A DNA stretch of 64,000 nt from Myxococcales bacterium (GTDB lineage Bacteria > Myxococcota_A > Polyangia > Haliangiales > Haliangiaceae): the NCBI GenBank assembly GCA_016706545.1, contig JADJJK010000016.1:124001-188000 (forward strand). The letters are read 5' to 3'. A program made the translations under genes and the position numbers. The notes beneath the pieces are model-generated. The model was not told the origin of the DNA. It saw only the letters and a program-made list of their open reading frames with translations, and ran no database searches. How positions within the stretch are numbered: position 1 is the first letter of the stretch; the number at the start of each line of letters is the position of its first letter. Shown here piece by piece: positions 25,159 to 34,792 of this stretch.

Positions 25159-26583
25159 ATGCAAGCGCTCCTCGCGCGACTCCCCGCGGTCCACCTGCTC
25201 GCCGATCAGGTGATCGCCGCCGCCGCCGTGCCGCGCTGGGCCGCGCTGCAGGCAGCGCGGAGCGAGATCGCCGCCCGCCGCGCCGCCGTGCTCGCCGGCG
25301 AGACCACCGAGCCGGACATCGAGGTGGCCGAGGTCATCCGCGCGGCGCGGGCCTTGCTCACGCCACCGCTGCGCCCGGTCATCAACGCCACCGGCGTCGT
25401 CCTGCACACGAACCTCGGCCGCGCGCCGCTTGCCGCCGCCGCCCGCCGCGCCGTCGACGAGATCGCCGCCGGCTACAGCAACCTCGAGTACGATCTGGCC
25501 ACCGGGGCGCGCGGCTCTCGCCACGACCACCTGCGCGCCCTGCTGCGCCAGCTCACCGGCGCCGAGGACGCGCTGGTGGTCAACAACAACGCCGCGGCCA
25601 CCGTGCTGGGCCTGGCCGCGCTCGCCGCCGGCAAGAGCGTCATCGTGTCGCGCGGCGAGCTGGTGGAGATCGGCGGCTCCTTCCGCCTGCCGGAGATCCT
25701 CGCGTTGTCCGGCTGCAAGATGGTGGAGGTCGGCACCACCAACAAGACCCGCGCCGAAGACTACGCCCGCGCCATCACCGCGGACACCGCGCTCTTGCTC
25801 AAGGTCCACCGCAGCAACTTCGCCATCATCGGCTTCACCGCCGAGGCCACCGCCGAGGAGCTGGTGCAGCTCGCGCGCGCGCAGCACCTGGCCAGCGCCG
25901 CGCAAGCGGCGGCCCTCGCAGCGCCCGGCCCCGCCGCCGCGCTCGGCGTCATGGTCGACCTGGGCTCCGGCGCCTTGCTCAGCGCCGAGCAGCAGCGCGC
26001 CGCCGGCCTCCCCGTCGAGCCCACCGTGGCCGAGACCGTCGCCAGCGGCGCCGACCTGGTCACCATCTCCGGCGACAAGCTCTTGGGCGGCCCCCAGGCC
26101 GGCATCCTGCTGGGCACCAGCGCCGCCATCGCGCGCGCCCGCAAGCACCCGCTCATGCGCGTGGTGCGCCCGGACAAGCTCACCCTCGCCGCCCTCGCCG
26201 CCACCCTCACCTGCTACCGCGACGCCCGCCTCGACGAGATCCCCGCCCTGTCCATGCTGCGCCGATCTGCCGCGGAGGTCCGCGCCGCTGCCGAGGCCGT
26301 GCTCACCGCCTGCGTCGCGGTCGGCGGCGGCGAGCTGACCCTGGAGCTCCTGCCGAGCCAGGCCACCGTCGGCGGCGGCGCCATGCCCACCGCGCAGCTC
26401 CCGTCCTTCGCCGTGGTGGTTCGCCACCCGCACAAGAGCGCCGAGACCCTGGAGGCCGCGCTGCGCAGCCAGCCCCGCCCCATCATCGGCCGCCTCGAAG
26501 CCGGCCGCCTGTGGCTCGACCTGCGCACCGTGCTGCCCGACGAGCTCCCCGCCCTGGCCCAGGGCCTCGCCAAGCTGGCGTGA
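25159..26583 (+). CDS. selA: L-seryl-tRNA(Sec) selenium transferase
   Basis: SelA converts seryl-tRNA(Sec) to selenocysteinyl-tRNA(Sec) with a pyridoxal phosphate cofactor. The 474-aa product has the family blocks PVINATGVVLHTNLGRAPL, SNLEYDLATGARGSRH, VVNNNAAATVL, SRGELVEIGGSFRLPEI, VGTTNKT and the cofactor Lys in SGDKLLGGPQAG. The ATG at 25159 has GGAG 5-6 nt upstream. An alanine-rich insert (~residues 235-255) is longer than I expect. Its presence implies that the organism uses selenocysteine. selB is often directly downstream but is not in this window; the next genes are a probable defence pair. Confidence 0.96.
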   Translation: MQALLARLPAVHLLADQVIAAAAVPRWAALQAARSEIAARRAAVLAGETTEPDIEVAEVIRAARALLTPPLRPVINATGVVLHTNLGRAPLAAAARRAVDEIAAGYSNLEYDLATGARGSRHDHLRALLRQLTGAEDALVVNNNAAATVLGLAALAAGKSVIVSRGELVEIGGSFRLPEILALSGCKMVEVGTTNKTRAEDYARAITADTALLLKVHRSNFAIIGFTAEATAEELVQLARAQHLASAAQAAALAAPGPAAALGVMVDLGSGALLSAEQQRAAGLPVEPTVAETVASGADLVTISGDKLLGGPQAGILLGTSAAIARARKHPLMRVVRPDKLTLAALAATLTCYRDARLDEIPALSMLRRSAAEVRAAAEAVLTACVAVGGGELTLELLPSQATVGGGAMPTAQLPSFAVVVRHPHKSAETLEAALRSQPRPIIGRLEAGRLWLDLRTVLPDELPALAQGLAKLA

Positions 26584-26682
26584 CCAAGGGCCGCAATCCT
26601 CGGCGTCTCCGCCCCATCGCGGCACCTGGCGCGCTACGATGGCCTGGCGAGGATCACGTATCCGCCTCGCGGCCAGGCTCGC

Positions 26683-27768
26683 ATGTACGACTCCATCCAT
26701 CTCTCCCGGTTCCGACAGTTCGAGAACCTGACGCTGCGCGGCCTCACCCGGGTCAACCTCTTCGTTGGCCGCAACAACGCCGGCAAGACCTCGCTGCTCG
26801 AGGCGATCGAGCTGCTGGCCAGCGGCGGCACTCCTGCGGCCCTGTTGCGAAGCGGTCAACGACGAGGCGAGACGTCGATGACCGAGTCGACGCGCACCTC
26901 ACGCCCGATCTGGCGCGAGTCGGTGGACGTCAGCCACTTGTTCGTCGATCACCTCTTGCGTGAAGGGACCTCGTTCGAGCTCCAGGGAACGATGGACAGC
27001 AAGTCCTCGGCGGTTCGCTGTGAAGTACAGGTCCTCCCTGGTGACCTGTTCTCGGAGGGAACGCGGGACAGCATGGAAACGGGTCCACTGCTGGCGCTTC
27101 GCGTCGTTGGTGCGCTGGGCAAAGACCTCCCGTTGATCCCCTTGTCGCCAAGCGGTGTAGTGTTGCGCGATTCGTTCTCGCGCCAACCCTCCTCCCTCGG
27201 GCTCTCCGAACCACAGGTGTTCTTCCTCGGCACCGAGGGAGTTCCGCTACGCACCCTGGCCCAACTCTGGGACAAAATTGTCGTTACCCCCGAGGAGGAC
27301 AAGGTTATTGCTGCGATCAAGATGATCGAACCTTCCATCGATCGCCTGGTGTTTCTCACCGAGGGGGGAAACAACGCCGTGGTGAAGCTGGCGGGCACCG
27401 GTCAGCGCGTGCCGCTGGGCAGCCTGGGAGACGGCACGCGGCGCATGCTGGCGCTCGCTGTCGGCCTGGCTCACGCTACCGATGGAGTGCTGCTCATCGA
27501 CGAGATCGACACTGGCCTGCACTACTCCGCGCTGGAGTCCATGTGGAAGCGGGTTGTGGAGACCGCGAGACGGCTGAACATCCAGATCTTCGCCACCTCG
27601 CACAGCGGCGACTGCATGCGCGCCCTCGCCTGGCTGCAGGCCGATGATCCGGATCTCGCCGCCGATATCTCGGTCCACCGCATCGAGAAGGGCGCCACCG
27701 AGGCCGTGCGCTATTCGGCCGAGGAGCTCGAGATCGCGGCGCAGCACCACATCGAGGTCCGGGGATGA
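26683..27768 (+). CDS. AAA ATPase of an ATPase-TOPRIM pair
   Basis: The 361-aa ATP-binding protein is of the AAA15/AAA21 (OLD/ABC-like) type: N-terminal FRQFENLTL, Walker A GRNNAGKTSLLEAI, a signature-like region (LGSLGDGTRRMLALAVGLA), Walker B GVLLIDEIDTGLHYSAL and a switch-like ATSHSGDC. These ATPases act in nucleic-acid sensing and phage defence when paired with TOPRIM proteins. The next gene, a DUF3226 TOPRIM-like protein, overlaps it by 4 bp. Codon use is more relaxed than in its neighbours (more A/T at third positions, e.g. around 26980-27300), which suggests recent acquisition. No integrase or tRNA is nearby. Confidence 0.9.
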   Translation: MYDSIHLSRFRQFENLTLRGLTRVNLFVGRNNAGKTSLLEAIELLASGGTPAALLRSGQRRGETSMTESTRTSRPIWRESVDVSHLFVDHLLREGTSFELQGTMDSKSSAVRCEVQVLPGDLFSEGTRDSMETGPLLALRVVGALGKDLPLIPLSPSGVVLRDSFSRQPSSLGLSEPQVFFLGTEGVPLRTLAQLWDKIVVTPEEDKVIAAIKMIEPSIDRLVFLTEGGNNAVVKLAGTGQRVPLGSLGDGTRRMLALAVGLAHATDGVLLIDEIDTGLHYSALESMWKRVVETARRLNIQIFATSHSGDCMRALAWLQADDPDLAADISVHRIEKGATEAVRYSAEELEIAAQHHIEVRG

Positions 27769-28430
27769 GCGGGGAGCGCAAGGCCAAGATCAAGGAGTCT
27801 GCGCCGCACCGGCTCGTCGTCGAGGGGATCGACGACCAGTGGTCGATCATCAACCTGATGACGAGGCACGGCTGGGACTGGGATGCGCGAGTGCCCTGGT
27901 ATCCGTATGTGAGTGTCGCGGGCTCGGACAAGCAAGTCCTCGCCGTGATCCCCACCGAGCTGAAGTCTCGCGTGAGAACAGGCTTCGTGCTCGACGCTGA
28001 CCTGTCAGCAGAGGACCGCTGGGCCAGCGTGGAACAAGCGCTGACCCTCGCGGGCTACCAGCCGCCTCCTGCACCGAGCCCCGGTGGCACGATCCTGCGG
28101 TCGGCGACGCGCGACGACGGCTGCGCTGGCGTCTGGCTCATGCCGGACAACCAGAGCAAAGGCAAGCTCGAGGACTTCTTGGCGCAGCTCATCCCCGCCG
28201 GGGATCCGTGCTGGCCCTGGGCTCAGAAAGCCACCGAGGACGCTCGCGTCAGGCATGCCGCGCCGTTCGCCGAGAAGGATCGGATCAAGGCGGAGATCCA
28301 TACCTGGTTGGCGTGGAGAGAAGCTCCCGGCCAGCCCTTTGGTACAGCCATCACGGCGCGCGCCTTTGCGCATGACGGGGCGCTGGCGCTGTCCTTCGTC
28401 GCCTGGATGAAGGCCCTGTTCCAGCCGTAG
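27765..28430 (+). CDS. DUF3226 TOPRIM-like protein, partner of AAA ATPase
   Basis: The 221-aa product shows the TOPRIM-like layout of DUF3226: an acidic VVEGIDDQ near the N-terminus, GFVLDADLS in the middle (Asp-x-Asp) and GVWLMPDNQSKGKLEDFL, the most characteristic block of the family. TOPRIM metal sites support nuclease-type chemistry in OLD, Gabija and PARIS-like defence proteins; an effector role is inferred here from that and from the partner ATPase. It begins inside the ATPase stop codon (ATGA), so the two are translated as a unit. A PARIS-type system proper would carry DUF4435 instead. Confidence 0.88.
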   Translation: MSGERKAKIKESAPHRLVVEGIDDQWSIINLMTRHGWDWDARVPWYPYVSVAGSDKQVLAVIPTELKSRVRTGFVLDADLSAEDRWASVEQALTLAGYQPPPAPSPGGTILRSATRDDGCAGVWLMPDNQSKGKLEDFLAQLIPAGDPCWPWAQKATEDARVRHAAPFAEKDRIKAEIHTWLAWREAPGQPFGTAITARAFAHDGALALSFVAWMKALFQP

Positions 28431-28533
28431 CGCGCGCCGCGAAGATCCACCCCGCGCAAGCCCCCTTCGCGCGCCTCCTCGAAGAGCCGCCTGAGGTGAG
28501 CGGCCTCGGGGCGCACCGCTTGCCCGCGCGCGC

Positions 28534-28562
28534 TTGCCGGCCACGCGGGCCCTTCGTATGGT
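28534..28562 (+). promoter_or_regulatory. probable leaderless sigma-70-type promoter
   Basis: TTGCCG and TATGGT are 17 nt apart, and the -10 box ends 6 nt before the GTG start of rarD. Confidence 0.45.
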
Positions 28563-28568
28563 GCGCGA

Positions 28569-29453
28569 GTGAACGAGGCCCGGCGAGGGATCCTGCACGG
28601 CGCGCTCGCCTATGGCCTGTGGGGCGCGGTGCCCGCGTTCTGGAAGCTGCTCGGGGAGCTGCCGGCGCTCGAGCTCCTGGGCCACCGGGTGGTGTGGGGC
28701 CTCCTGACGCTGCTCGCCCTGACCGCGGCCACCGGCAAGCTCGCGGCCACCTGGCGAGCGCTCCGCGACCGGCGCGTGCTCCTCACCATGGCCGCGTCCT
28801 CGATCATGCTCTCCATCAACTGGGGCACCTTCGTGTACGCGGTGTCCGAGAGCCGCCTGCTGGAGGCGAGCCTTGGCTACTTCATCAACCCGCTGGTGTC
28901 GGTGGCGCTCGGCGTGATCGTGCTCGGCGAGCGCCTGCGCCGCGCCCAGAAGATCGCCATCGCGTTCGCCTCGCTCGGCGTCACCGTGCTGGCCATCCAG
29001 CGGGGGCAGCCCCCTGTCCTGGCGCTGGTCCTCGCCGGCACCTTTGGCGTGTACGGCCTGGTCCGCAAGACCGCCAAGATCGAGTCGCTCGCTGGCACCA
29101 CGGTGGAGACCGGGCTCATGCTGCCGCCGGCGCTGCTCTTGCTGGGCTGGCTGTTCGCGCACGATCAGGGCGCCCTGACCCACGCCTCGCTCGCGATCCA
29201 CCTCTTGCTCGTCGCCACCGGCGTCGTCACCGCCGTGCCGCTCCTGCTGTTCACCAGCGCCGCGCGCCGCTTGCCGCTGTCCACCGTGGGCTTCTTGCAG
29301 TACCTCGCCCCCACCGGACAGTTCCTGCTCGCCGTCCTTGTGTACGGCGAGCCCTTCTCCACCGCCACCCTGGGCGCCTTCGCCATCATCTGGACCGGCC
29401 TCGCGGTGTTCTCCTACGATGCCTGGACCCGATCGGCCTCCAGCACCCGATGA
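28569..29453 (+). CDS. rarD: RarD-type EamA-family transporter
   Basis: The 294-aa protein is an integral membrane protein with about ten transmembrane helices in two EamA halves. The start (GILHGALAYGLWGAVPAFWK), the LGHRVVWGLL segment, NWGTFVYAVSESRLLEASLGYFINPL and the C-terminal STVGFLQYLAPTGQFLLAV are the RarD hallmarks. RarD proteins are presumed metabolite exporters (chloramphenicol sensitivity in some species); the substrate is unknown. GTG 28569 is preceded by a promoter ending 6 nt upstream. It begins a new transcription unit after the ATPase-TOPRIM pair. Confidence 0.93.
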   Translation: MNEARRGILHGALAYGLWGAVPAFWKLLGELPALELLGHRVVWGLLTLLALTAATGKLAATWRALRDRRVLLTMAASSIMLSINWGTFVYAVSESRLLEASLGYFINPLVSVALGVIVLGERLRRAQKIAIAFASLGVTVLAIQRGQPPVLALVLAGTFGVYGLVRKTAKIESLAGTTVETGLMLPPALLLLGWLFAHDQGALTHASLAIHLLLVATGVVTAVPLLLFTSAARRLPLSTVGFLQYLAPTGQFLLAVLVYGEPFSTATLGAFAIIWTGLAVFSYDAWTRSASSTR

Positions 29454-29569
29454 CGCGGCGGTGGTCCCGCCCACGAAACCTCTGCTGGTCCCTGGCAGCG
29501 ACGGTCCTCGGTGAGCTCCGCTCCGCAATTTGCTACCCCGTGCCGGACTGTTTGATCTATATCTTCCCG

Positions 29570-29670
29570 CCGTCGTTTGGTCGCCGTTTGGTCGTCGTTG
29601 GCCGTCGCTGGTCGTCGTTGGTCGTCGTTGGTCGTTGGTCGTCGTTGGTCGTCGTTGGTCGTCGTTGGTC
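29570..29670. repeat. 10-bp tandem repeat, intergenic
   Basis: About nine imperfect copies of GTCGTCGTTG / GTCGTTGGTC fill most of the 250-bp gap between rarD and the lipoprotein gene. No gene or clear promoter is seen in the gap. The repeat ends 36 bp before the lipoprotein start. Confidence 0.85.
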
Positions 29671-29705
29671 ACTTGGCACTGGCCCTGTTCGCTCGCGAGC
29701 TCTCA

Positions 29706-30581
29706 ATGCACACCCATCGTCCCCGCCTGGCCTGCCTGGCCCTGTTTCTCCTCGCAGCGAGCGTGCTCGCGACCGCCTGCTTTGGCGACAACGCCGGTGG
29801 CCCCAGCGATAGCAGCCAGGATCCTTCGGTGCTGGAGATCTCTGGCCCCGACGCGCTGGATGAGCGTGACTCGGTTGACCTCACGATCAAGGTCAAGGGC
29901 GACCCGAGTACGGAGCTCTCCCTCTCGATCGACGCGACCCTCGGGACCCTGTCACCACGGACCGCGAGCGTCGTCCCCGATCTCAACGGCGAGGCGGTCT
30001 TCGTCACCCGCTACACCGCGGGCACACAAGGCGGCGAGGAGATGCTCACCGCCAACATCAGCACGCCGGATGGGCCAGGGAAGTCCCTGACCAGGCCGTT
30101 CACCATCCATGGCGTCGAGGTGCTCGGCCACGCCGCCTCCCTGGCCGAGACCCCCGCGCAAGCTGCGGGAGTCCTGGTCGCCTATCCGCTGGTGCTCCCC
30201 ACCGCGCGGCTCGTTCGCAAGCTCGGCGTCTTCGCGCCGACGCAGATCCCAGACGCGCCGGTCGACGCCCAGCTTGGGCTCTACGCCACGGACACCGCCA
30301 CCAGCGTCAAGGTGCTCGCCAAGACCACCGCCAAGATCGTGCCCGGCGCCAACGAGATCGCGATCCCGCCACAGGCCTTGCAGGCCGGAGCGTACTGGAT
30401 CGTCGTGGCGTACGCCGGGTCTCCTCGGGTCTTCCGCCAGCCTGATGAGCCGGTGATCCTGCGCTACAAGACCACCCACGTGTTCGCCGGCGGCCTTCCC
30501 GATGTCGTCTCGGGCTTGATAACTTCAGGTCCCGCGGACCCGTTCTTCAAGCGCAGCATCTACGCCTTGCTCCGCGAGTAA
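29706..30581 (+). CDS. lipoprotein of unknown function
   Basis: The 291-aa product has a lipoprotein signal (LACLALFLLAASVLATAC, lipobox ATAC). The mature part begins with a bacterial Ig-like segment (SVLEISGPDALDERDSVDLTIKVKG), followed by a beta-rich domain with VLGHAASLAETPAQAAGVLVAYP. I do not recognise the second domain. The frame is open upstream through the 10-bp repeat, but only ATG 29706 gives a signal sequence. The last 22 bp of the gene, including the TAA, are duplicated directly downstream. Confidence 0.75.
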   Translation: MHTHRPRLACLALFLLAASVLATACFGDNAGGPSDSSQDPSVLEISGPDALDERDSVDLTIKVKGDPSTELSLSIDATLGTLSPRTASVVPDLNGEAVFVTRYTAGTQGGEEMLTANISTPDGPGKSLTRPFTIHGVEVLGHAASLAETPAQAAGVLVAYPLVLPTARLVRKLGVFAPTQIPDAPVDAQLGLYATDTATSVKVLAKTTAKIVPGANEIAIPPQALQAGAYWIVVAYAGSPRVFRQPDEPVILRYKTTHVFAGGLPDVVSGLITSGPADPFFKRSIYALLRE

Positions 30582-30622
30582 TCACGCCTTGCTCCGCGAG
30601 TAATCGCGCCTTGCTCCGCGAG
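30562..30622. repeat. 22-bp tandem duplication spanning a stop codon
   Basis: Two identical 22-bp units (30562-30583 and 30584-30605) and a partial third copy each contain the final codons and TAA of the preceding lipoprotein gene. Confidence 0.92.
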
Positions 30623-30681
30623 GGACCGGCGAGCGACCGCCTCAGCTTGGACCGACGCCCCCCTGGCGAGGCCATCCAGGC

Positions 30682-30687
30682 TATGCT
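30682..30687 (+). promoter_or_regulatory. -10 box of a probable leaderless promoter
   Basis: TATGCT ends 6 nt before the GTG start of the histidine kinase gene at 30694. Confidence 0.45.
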
Positions 30688-30693
30688 GCCGCG

Positions 30694-33081
30694 GTGAACA
30701 TCCAGGCGGTCTCGGCCCTGCTGGCGGCGCTGCTGATCCTGGCGATCGGCGCGTCGGTGCTGCTGCGGTCGCGCCGGGATCGCGTGTACTCGGCGTTCGC
30801 CGCGTTCACCCTGATCGTCTCCATCTGGCATCTGTTCACGTTCCTTGGCGCCACCACCAGCAGCCCGCTGATGCAGTGGCTGGCGTTGTGGGCGGCGGCC
30901 ACCATCCCGCCTCTGGCCATCCGCTTTTTCCGCATCTTCCTGGCGCAGCCGTCCATCGGCGGACAGCAGCGCGGACCTCGCGTGACCCTGGCGTGGACCG
31001 TGATCGCCTACGCCGCCCTGGTGTACTCGGCAGTGGTGGAGCCAATCACCGAGCTGATCTGGTTCACGGTGCCGTTCGGCGCGTACGTGTTTGGCAGCCT
31101 GTACCGCTGCGTCTGGGACATGTACCGGCAGTACCGCAGCACGGTCAAGCAGGTGGAGCGCGCGCGCGTCTGGTACCTGGCGCTGGGCGGGTTTGTCGCC
31201 ACCACGCTCACGCTGTCCGACGGCCTGCCGCGCCTGGGCGTGGCCTGGCCCACCATCGGCAACGTCCTGGGGATCCTCTACCTGTACTTCCTCTCGCAGT
31301 CGCTGTTTCGCAACCGGCTCATCGACCTCAACGAACTGGTGGGCAAGATGGCGGTGCTCGGCACCCTGGTCGTGCTGCTGTGGGCGGTCTACGGCTTCCT
31401 CCTGTACTGGATCGGCGGCGGGCAAAAGGGCCTGTACCTGCTCAACGCCCTGGTCGCCTCCTTCGTGATCCTCATCTTGTTCGAGCCGGTGCGCAGCCGG
31501 CTCGAGAACGGCATCAACCGCTGGCTGCTGCGCCAGCGCCACGAGCTGCGCGGGCGGCTCGAGGCGGTGCGCCGCGATCTCCCCGGCGTGGTCGACGTCC
31601 CGGACATGGTCGCGCGCATCCTCGCGGCGCTGGAGGAGTCGCGGCGCGTCACCGACGCCGCGGTGTACCTGCTCGACTCTGATGGCGCGTCCTTTGACCG
31701 CGCGGGGCACTTCGGCGCGCACCCCGTGGATCGCCTGGACGTGGCGTCGGATCGCGCGTTCCTCGACCGCATCCGCACCGGCTACTTCGACACCGAGCAG
31801 GTCGGCCGAGAGCGAGAGGCCTTGCGCGGCGCGGCCGACGGTGACGTCAAGGTCGCCGCGCTCGCCTCTTGCCTGACCAAGGCCGAGGAGCTTTCGGCGG
31901 CGCTGGTGTTCCCGCTCCTTGGCTCCGCCGAGACCGAGCAAGGCCCTTGGCTGCTGGGCCTCTTGTGCATCCGCGACGATCGCGCGCGCGGCGCCTTTGA
32001 CCTCGACGACATCGACACCTTCCGCAACCTGGCCACCGCCGCGGCGCGCGTCATCGAATCGAGCCAGGCCTACGAGCGCGTCAAGGAGCGAGATCGCCTG
32101 GCCGCGCTGGGTGAGATGGCCGCCGGCCTGGCGCACGAGATCCGGAACCCGCTCGGCGCCATCAAGGGCGCGGCCCAGCTCCTCATCCCCGGGGACAGCC
32201 GGCCAGCGGAGCCCGGCGAGACCACCGAGCTGCTCGGCATCATCATCGAAGAGGCCAACCGCCTCAACAACGTGGTGACCCGCTTCCTCGACTATGCGCG
32301 CGCCGAGCGACCTGGGCGCGAGGGCTCGGGCCGCGTCGATCTCAACGCCATCGTGCGCAAGACCGCCCACCTCTTGAGCCAGAACGAAGACGTCAAGAAC
32401 GTGGAGGTCCGGCTGCGCACCGACGAGCTCTTGCCGCACGTCGCCGGTGACGCGGAGTCCATCTTGCAGGTGTTCCTGAACCTGGGGCTAAACGCGCTCC
32501 AGGCCATGCCGAGCGGCGGCACGCTGGAGATCTTGACCACGCGCCGACGACGCTCGCGCCTGGGCTATGGCCAGTTCGCGGAGGTCCGCTTCCGCGACAC
32601 CGGCGTGGGCATCCCGCGCGATCGCATGAAGAAGCTGTTCATCCCCTTCTACACCACCAAGTCCAAGGGCACGGGCCTTGGACTCGCCATCTCCCAGCGC
32701 ATCATCAACCAGCACGGCGGCACCATCGAGGTCCGCTCGACGATCGGCCAGGGCTCCACGTTCTCGGTGTTTCTCCCCGCCGCCGACGTCGTCAAGCAAG
32801 AGGATATCAAGGACATCACCGAGACCGGCCGGCTGACCGCGCCGATGGTCGCGGTGCGGTCAGATGCCACGCCGCCGGCCCTCCGGGCGACCGAGGCGCC
32901 AACCGAGGCTCCGATCGAGGCTCCGACCGAGGCTCCGACCGAGGCTCCGACCGAGGCTCCGGCCGAGGCTCCAAGCCAGGTCTCGGCGCTCGCCCCGCCC
33001 GAAGGGAGCGCGGAATCGCGCCGGACAGACAGCAAGGTCCCCGCCGACGAGCCGCCAGCCGCCGCGCAAGTGGTAAGGTAG
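30694..33081 (+). CDS. NtrB-like histidine kinase with 7TM-type input and GAF domain
   Basis: The 795-aa kinase begins with about eight hydrophobic helices (1-275) of the N-terminal sensor type seen in myxobacterial NtrB-like kinases. A GAF-like domain (~300-455) follows, then HisKA with AHEIRNPLGA and HATPase with NLGLNALQAMPSGG, DTGVGIP, FIPFYTTKSKGTGLGLA. A C-terminal tail of ~70 residues contains TEAPTEAP repeats encoded by a 12-bp minisatellite. It is followed 10 bp later by an NtrC-like regulator, so the two form an operon and probably a cognate pair controlling sigma-54 promoters. GTG 30694 is the start. Confidence 0.93.
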   Translation: MNIQAVSALLAALLILAIGASVLLRSRRDRVYSAFAAFTLIVSIWHLFTFLGATTSSPLMQWLALWAAATIPPLAIRFFRIFLAQPSIGGQQRGPRVTLAWTVIAYAALVYSAVVEPITELIWFTVPFGAYVFGSLYRCVWDMYRQYRSTVKQVERARVWYLALGGFVATTLTLSDGLPRLGVAWPTIGNVLGILYLYFLSQSLFRNRLIDLNELVGKMAVLGTLVVLLWAVYGFLLYWIGGGQKGLYLLNALVASFVILILFEPVRSRLENGINRWLLRQRHELRGRLEAVRRDLPGVVDVPDMVARILAALEESRRVTDAAVYLLDSDGASFDRAGHFGAHPVDRLDVASDRAFLDRIRTGYFDTEQVGREREALRGAADGDVKVAALASCLTKAEELSAALVFPLLGSAETEQGPWLLGLLCIRDDRARGAFDLDDIDTFRNLATAAARVIESSQAYERVKERDRLAALGEMAAGLAHEIRNPLGAIKGAAQLLIPGDSRPAEPGETTELLGIIIEEANRLNNVVTRFLDYARAERPGREGSGRVDLNAIVRKTAHLLSQNEDVKNVEVRLRTDELLPHVAGDAESILQVFLNLGLNALQAMPSGGTLEILTTRRRRSRLGYGQFAEVRFRDTGVGIPRDRMKKLFIPFYTTKSKGTGLGLAISQRIINQHGGTIEVRSTIGQGSTFSVFLPAADVVKQEDIKDITETGRLTAPMVAVRSDATPPALRATEAPTEAPIEAPTEAPTEAPTEAPAEAPSQVSALAPPEGSAESRRTDSKVPADEPPAAAQVVR
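32889..32972. repeat. 12-bp minisatellite, 7 copies, in kinase tail
   Basis: Seven copies of GACCGAGGCTCC (few mismatches) are in frame and encode TEAP repeats in the C-terminal tail of the histidine kinase. Confidence 0.9.
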
Positions 33082-33091
33082 CTCAACAAGT

Positions 33092-34628
<1,537 letters not shown>

Positions 34629-34654
34629 AGGTACTAGGCGCGCGGTCGTCGCCC

Positions 34655-34709
34655 GACGCGAGCCAGACGCGAGCCCGACGCGAGCCAGACGCAAGCCAGG
34701 CGCAGGCCA
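34655..34709. repeat. 11-bp tandem repeat, 5 copies, intergenic
   Basis: Five copies of GACGCGAGCCA with a few changes lie between the regulator stop and the promoter of the outer-membrane protein gene. Confidence 0.85.
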
Positions 34710-34780
34710 CAGCTCGGCGCGCGCGGTCGCCGGCTCTTGGTCCAGATCCTCTGGCGTTGCAGGAGCGGGGCTCGCCACGG

Positions 34781-34786
34781 TACGCT
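34781..34786 (+). promoter_or_regulatory. -10 box of a probable leaderless promoter
   Basis: TACGCT ends 6 nt before ATG 34793; TTGCAG lies 18 nt upstream as a possible -35 element. Confidence 0.45.
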
Positions 34787-34792
34787 GCCGTC

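Noticed and set aside
26683..28430. Calling the ATPase-TOPRIM pair PARIS
   Set aside because: PARIS uses a DUF4435 effector; the second protein matches the DUF3226 pattern instead, so only a looser relation is claimed.
28005..29672. A 555-codon minus-strand frame opposite rarD
   Set aside because: It is the shadow of rarD and of the 10-bp repeat; composition is Arg/Gly/Gln-rich with no domain.
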